Below, in pieces: positions 61,187-64,000 of a DNA stretch of 64,000 bases. The position numbers and the translations under genes are program-made. The DNA lies in contig CAZOOZ010000006.1 in assembly GCA_964581565.1 (NCBI GenBank), positions 77,376 to 141,375 of the forward strand, given 5' to 3'. Numbering within the stretch: the first letter of the stretch is position 1; each line of letters opens with the position of its first letter. Under the pieces are notes generated by a model. It was not told the DNA's origin and did not search any database. It saw only the letters and a program-made list of their open reading frames with translations. The DNA is from UBA1433 sp964581565 (GTDB lineage: Bacteria > Bacillota > Clostridia > Eubacteriales > UBA1433).

Positions 61187-62248
61187 CTATAGATTCGCCT
61201 TTACTTCATTTATTATGATATCTGTTTCAAGTATCACGCCGCCCGAAGTTTGTATGGGCAAAACTTTGCTTCTGCCCAGCACATGATATTTTACATCGTA
61301 TATAAACTGTCCGGGTATGCTCATTTCCGCGCAGAACATTTCCTTTATTTTATTGTAGTTTAGCTTTTCAAATGCATATTTGGGAAACGGAACAAGTGTT
61401 ATAGGTCTTAAAAGGCCTGCTTTTATGCCTTCCGCTCTTAACTCTTTTACAGCGCTTTTTGCGATTCTCGCGCTTGAACCGTATGCGCATATTACATACT
61501 CGGCATCATCAAGCATGTATTCATCCCATTGCTGTTCTTCTTTATCCCATGTATCGTACATTTCTTTCATCTTTTTGTTTTGCGCCATAAGCATCGCTCC
61601 AGTGGGGCAATATGTACTCAGCACTCTTATGCTGCCGTCGTCATTGTATTTATTAAATCTCCAGTTGTCATTATTAGGCAAATCTTCAATATCTCTCATT
61701 TCTGGAAGCTCTACAACTTCCATCATGTTGCCTATCATGCCGTCAGCAAGCACTATTACAGGCGCGCGGTATTTGTCCGCTATGTCAAACGCTCTATATA
61801 CAAAATCAGCCGCTTCCTGAACATTTTGCGGAGCCAGTACAAAGCATTTAAACCCTCCCGGCGCAGGTGAATGAACAGATGATAAATAATCCTGCTGCGC
61901 AGGCTCTATCGTCCCTAAAGCGGGGCCGCCTCTGGTTACGTTTACTATAACTGAAGGAATTTTGCCTGCAGCTAAAACTGATATGCCTTCCGATTTGAGT
62001 GCAAGACCCGGACCCGACGAACTCGTCATAGCTCTTATTCCTGTTGCTGCTACTCCGTAAACCATAAAAACGCTTGCTATTTCGCTTTCGCCCTGTATAA
62101 ATTTTCCGCCTACTTCCGGCAAACGCGAAGACAAGTATTCCGGTATTTCGTTTTGCGGAGTTATCGGGTATCCCGCAAAAAACCTGCAGCCCGCTCGCAC
62201 TGCCGATTCGGCTATAGCTTCATTTCCTTTTATAAACTGTTTGTTCAT
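61187..62248 (-). CDS. vorB: 2-oxoacid:ferredoxin oxidoreductase, alpha subunit (second set, VorB/KorA family)
   Basis: The alpha subunit of the second complex, 353 residues. Seen: KGNEAIAESAVRAGCRFFAGY and PITPQNEI at the N-terminus, SSSGPGLALKSEGISVLA near residue 85, and a C-terminal transketolase-like domain with YVICAYGSSARIA near 250. GGAGGAAA precedes the ATG at 62246-62248; an upstream start at 62308 would overlap the ferredoxin gene and is rejected. Many motif residues differ from the alpha subunit at 5731-6789 (PITPSTEI there, PITPQNEI here), so the two complexes probably prefer different 2-oxoacids. With ilvD nearby, branched-chain 2-oxoacids are possible. Confidence 0.87.
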   Translation of the reverse strand: MNKQFIKGNEAIAESAVRAGCRFFAGYPITPQNEIPEYLSSRLPEVGGKFIQGESEIASVFMVYGVAATGIRAMTSSSGPGLALKSEGISVLAAGKIPSVIVNVTRGGPALGTIEPAQQDYLSSVHSPAPGGFKCFVLAPQNVQEAADFVYRAFDIADKYRAPVIVLADGMIGNMMEVVELPEMRDIEDLPNNDNWRFNKYNDDGSIRVLSTYCPTGAMLMAQNKKMKEMYDTWDKEEQQWDEYMLDDAEYVICAYGSSARIAKSAVKELRAEGIKAGLLRPITLVPFPKYAFEKLNYNKIKEMFCAEMSIPGQFIYDVKYHVLGRSKVLPIQTSGGVILETDIIINEVKANL

Positions 62249-62262
62249 TATATATTTCCTCC

Positions 62263-62466
62263 TTATTTGTATACGGCAATAGCGGAATCTGGGCATACTA
62301 TTGCGCAAAGCTTACAGCCTGTGCATTTGTTATCATCCGTTTGCATGGCAGTATTATATCCTTTGCTGTTTATGGTGCTGCCTATGTGGATTATTTTCTT
62401 CGGACATTCTTTTACGCAAAGTCCACAGCTTTTGCATAATTCCTTGTTTATTTCTATTTTCGGCAT
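62263..62466 (-). CDS. 2x[4Fe-4S] ferredoxin-type (delta) subunit (second set)
   Basis: A 67-residue protein with two cluster motifs, CKSCGLCVKECP and CTGCKLCAIVCP, for two [4Fe-4S] clusters that carry electrons out of the complex. It is the first gene of the second four-gene operon, 14 bases before the alpha start, with a GGAGG site before its ATG. It is transcribed away from the GntR-type gene, with which it shares a 174-base intergenic region that must hold both promoters. Confidence 0.9.
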   Translation of the reverse strand: MPKIEINKELCKSCGLCVKECPKKIIHIGSTINSKGYNTAMQTDDNKCTGCKLCAIVCPDSAIAVYK

Positions 62467-62640
62467 TTTTCCCTCCTGTGCTATTTAAAAAATTTTATTG
62501 TTTTTAATTTTATTTTTTTTTTTAATTGTTGCAAATTAAAAACATTATCCATATAATTAACAGTACGTAAGGGTATATTTCTATTGATATTTTTTTTAAA
62601 AAAACAGTTTCAATTTTATATTTATAGAAAGATTAGAGCT

Positions 62641-63369
62641 ATGAATAAACTTGACTTTGAAAAAAAAATTAAAGAAAATCCGTTTAAATCTATTACTAAT
62701 ATTTTATATGAAATAATACTTAATGATATTGTTAATTTTGACTTGATCCCTGATACTAAAATAAACGAATCTCAAATAGCAGAACTATTTGATGTTAGCA
62801 GGACGCCGTTGCGCGATGCTTTACAACTTCTTATAAATCAAGGTTTTCTAATTAAAATCCGTAATAAAGGCACGTTCGTAGCGCCTTTTGATTCAGAAGA
62901 TTATTTTAAATTAAGCAAATTCAGAGTACAATTAGAAAGCCTTGCTGCCGGCTACGCTGCAGAAGAAATAACGGATAAAGAAATTAATCAATTATATAAA
63001 TATGCAAAAAATATTGAAAAAGCTTATACTACTTCTACTTATGAAGAAATTTTCAATGCAGAAAATATTTTTCATTCCTATTTAATACAATGCAGCAAAA
63101 ATAATTATATTATACAATCTTATGATTTAATAAAAGATAAAATTAAAAGATATCATGTTTATATTACAGCTCACCCTGAATTGTATGATTATTCCAGCAA
63201 AGGTCATTATGCTATCTGCGAAGTTATGAAATTTCGTCAAAAAGAAATGGCTGAATTAGCTGTGCAAAAACATTTATCACCAATAGCCAGTTACAAAAAA
63301 AATTCATTTGACGAAGCGACATTGTCTATTATAAAAAATAAACTTAAAAAATTGGAAAATATGAAATAA
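62641..63369 (+). CDS. GntR-family regulator (FadR/FCD subfamily)
   Basis: A DNA-binding regulator of 242 residues. The N-terminal winged helix-turn-helix spans about 15-75, with INESQIAELFDVSRTPLRDAL as recognition part and GTFVAPF at its end. The C-terminal FCD effector domain (about 85-215) contains RVQLESLAAGYAAEEI and HSYLIQCSKNNYI, with histidines that usually bind a metal and a carboxylate. GntR/FCD regulators sense organic acids or acyl compounds. Divergent from the oxidoreductase operon at 62466, its likely target. An in-frame ATG at 62584 lacks a ribosome site; the ATG at 62641 fits the family N-terminus. Confidence 0.88.
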   Translation: MNKLDFEKKIKENPFKSITNILYEIILNDIVNFDLIPDTKINESQIAELFDVSRTPLRDALQLLINQGFLIKIRNKGTFVAPFDSEDYFKLSKFRVQLESLAAGYAAEEITDKEINQLYKYAKNIEKAYTTSTYEEIFNAENIFHSYLIQCSKNNYIIQSYDLIKDKIKRYHVYITAHPELYDYSSKGHYAICEVMKFRQKEMAELAVQKHLSPIASYKKNSFDEATLSIIKNKLKKLENMK

Positions 63370-63472
63370 AATAAGTTGAATATATTTTTTATTGCATAAA
63401 ACTAAGGTTATCATATCGGGCATATTCCTCACCTAAACTATTAAACATCTTCTGTTTAAGTTATATGGATAA

Positions 63473-63817
63473 AATACTTTTAAATTATGGTATGCTAAAA
63501 TCATTGCTTACAATAAAATTTTCAGAAAAGACAAACACGATAACCGTAGTATTATGTATAGGTATTACGGAAAAGAAGATTGGCAGAAATGCGAACATAT
63601 CTATAAAGGAGTAATGGAACCTTACGATATGTTAACGCATTTTATTCTTGAAAATTAAGTTAAAGAGGCAGAAATAGTATATAATAATATTTTAAATCCG
63701 TTCAAGCAAGAATCACCTTCTATGGGAATTATCACAGTTAGTAATTGTTTCGAAAACAAAACTTTCAGATTCAATCGCACTGAAAGAGCAGTTGCTATTC
63801 AACAAAGAAGATATTAA
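63473..63817 (+). pseudogene. ORF remnant of unknown family with one in-frame stop
   Basis: A single frame of 114 codons reads natural-looking protein, for example YRYYGKEDWQKCEHIYKG and MGIITVSNCFENKTFRF, but is interrupted by TAA at 63656-63658 and has no convincing start codon or ribosome site at its left end. I do not recognise the protein. It follows the GntR gene by about 100 bases on the same strand. A degraded cargo gene is the simplest reading. Confidence 0.4.
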
Positions 63818-63909
63818 AGATCTTAGATATTATAATATGCTTATAACACCATTAAAAAATTTTAAAATATAAATATATAATATTATCATAACTATTAAAT
63901 ACTTATAAA

Positions 63910-63933
63910 AAAACCACGTGAATACGTGGTTTT
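63910..63933 (-). terminator. Terminator of the tRNA-Thr gene
   Basis: AAAACCACGT pairs perfectly with ACGTGGTTTT around a 4-base loop; more T follow on the minus strand. It begins 12 bases after the tRNA CCA end. Confidence 0.85.
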
Positions 63934-63945
63934 ATATTGCTATAC

Positions 63946-64000
63946 TGGAGCTGGTGATGGGACTCGAACCCGCAACCTGCTGATTACAAATCAGCTGCTC
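63946..64000 (-). tRNA. tRNA-Thr (anticodon TGT), 5' part outside the window
   Basis: Read on the minus strand, the last 55 bases give an anticodon arm GCTGA-TTTGTAA-TCAGC with anticodon TGT (63986-63988), a T arm with GGTTCGAGTC, the acceptor half CACCAGC, discriminator T and an encoded CCA (63946-63948). The acceptor sequence fits threonine tRNAs, whose 5' end would be GCTGGTG. One T-stem pair appears to be a C-A mismatch, so some decay or unusual pairing is possible. The D arm and 5' acceptor strand lie beyond the right edge. Confidence 0.82.

Overview
The window looks like part of the chromosome of a low-GC, anaerobic, endospore-forming Firmicute (class Clostridia). The evidence is a spoVA operon, AT-rich intergenic DNA, strong GGAGG ribosome binding sites, a T-box leader, two four-subunit 2-oxoacid:ferredoxin oxidoreductases, and the mltG-trmR-trhP gene order known from Bacillus (yrrL-M-O). 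The species cannot be named from the sequence alone.

Layout, left to right. 1-2.5 kb: spoVAA-AB-AC-AD on the minus strand. 2.8-5.0 kb: an IclR regulator and an MFS transporter. 5.5-8.1 kb: a plus-strand operon for a ferredoxin-linked 2-oxoacid oxidoreductase. 8.1-19.6 kb: housekeeping genes on the minus strand, namely tRNA wobble-uridine modification (trhP, trmR, mnmA), mltG, dnaE, a lipoprotein, and an SbcD-like nuclease with a membrane-anchored YhaN-like ATPase. 19.7-31.3 kb: a ten-gene surface polysaccharide operon with flippase, polymerase, Wzz-like chain-length protein, three glycosyltransferases and a complete WbpA-B-E-D set for a UDP-2,3-diacetamido-2,3-dideoxy-uronic acid. 31.6-34.2 kb: an ABC importer of the sulfonate/pyrimidine-precursor type. 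34.3-34.8 kb: a broken gene. 35.0-37.3 kb: an unknown 174-residue protein and the peptide/pyruvate transporter CstA. 37.3-47.6 kb: iron alcohol dehydrogenase, Old-Yellow-Enzyme-type enoate reductase, 2-hydroxyacid dehydrogenase, a PdxA2 plus DUF1537 kinase pair for four-carbon sugar acids, an enolase-superfamily dehydratase, and a CoA-disulfide reductase-rhodanese fusion. 47.8-52.3 kb: a T-box leader in front of an AhpD-like protein, a lipoprotein, and LigD.

From 52.4 kb to the right edge the DNA looks like an accretion zone. The edge carries the 3' part of a tRNA-Thr(UGU) gene with its terminator. Three more copies of that terminator plus tRNA 3' end, progressively decayed and all in the same orientation, lie at 52.4, 53.3 and 54.4 kb. 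Between them sit a SHOCT-domain protein, a thioredoxin-reductase-like flavoprotein without the NADPH glycine motif, and a metabolic block with markedly GC-richer genes (ilvD, a YkvI-like transporter, a second 2-oxoacid oxidoreductase and its divergent GntR regulator). This block also holds debris: a C-terminal ilvD fragment, a frameshifted CoA-transferase, a decayed small membrane protein, a long ORF remnant and a 25-bp perfect inverted repeat around a 78-base spacer.

Functionally, the oxidoreductases, IlvD, the CoA-transferase remnant, CstA and the sugar-acid genes fit fermentation of amino acids and small organic acids through ferredoxin. No CRISPR array, complete insertion sequence, integrase or rRNA was seen.
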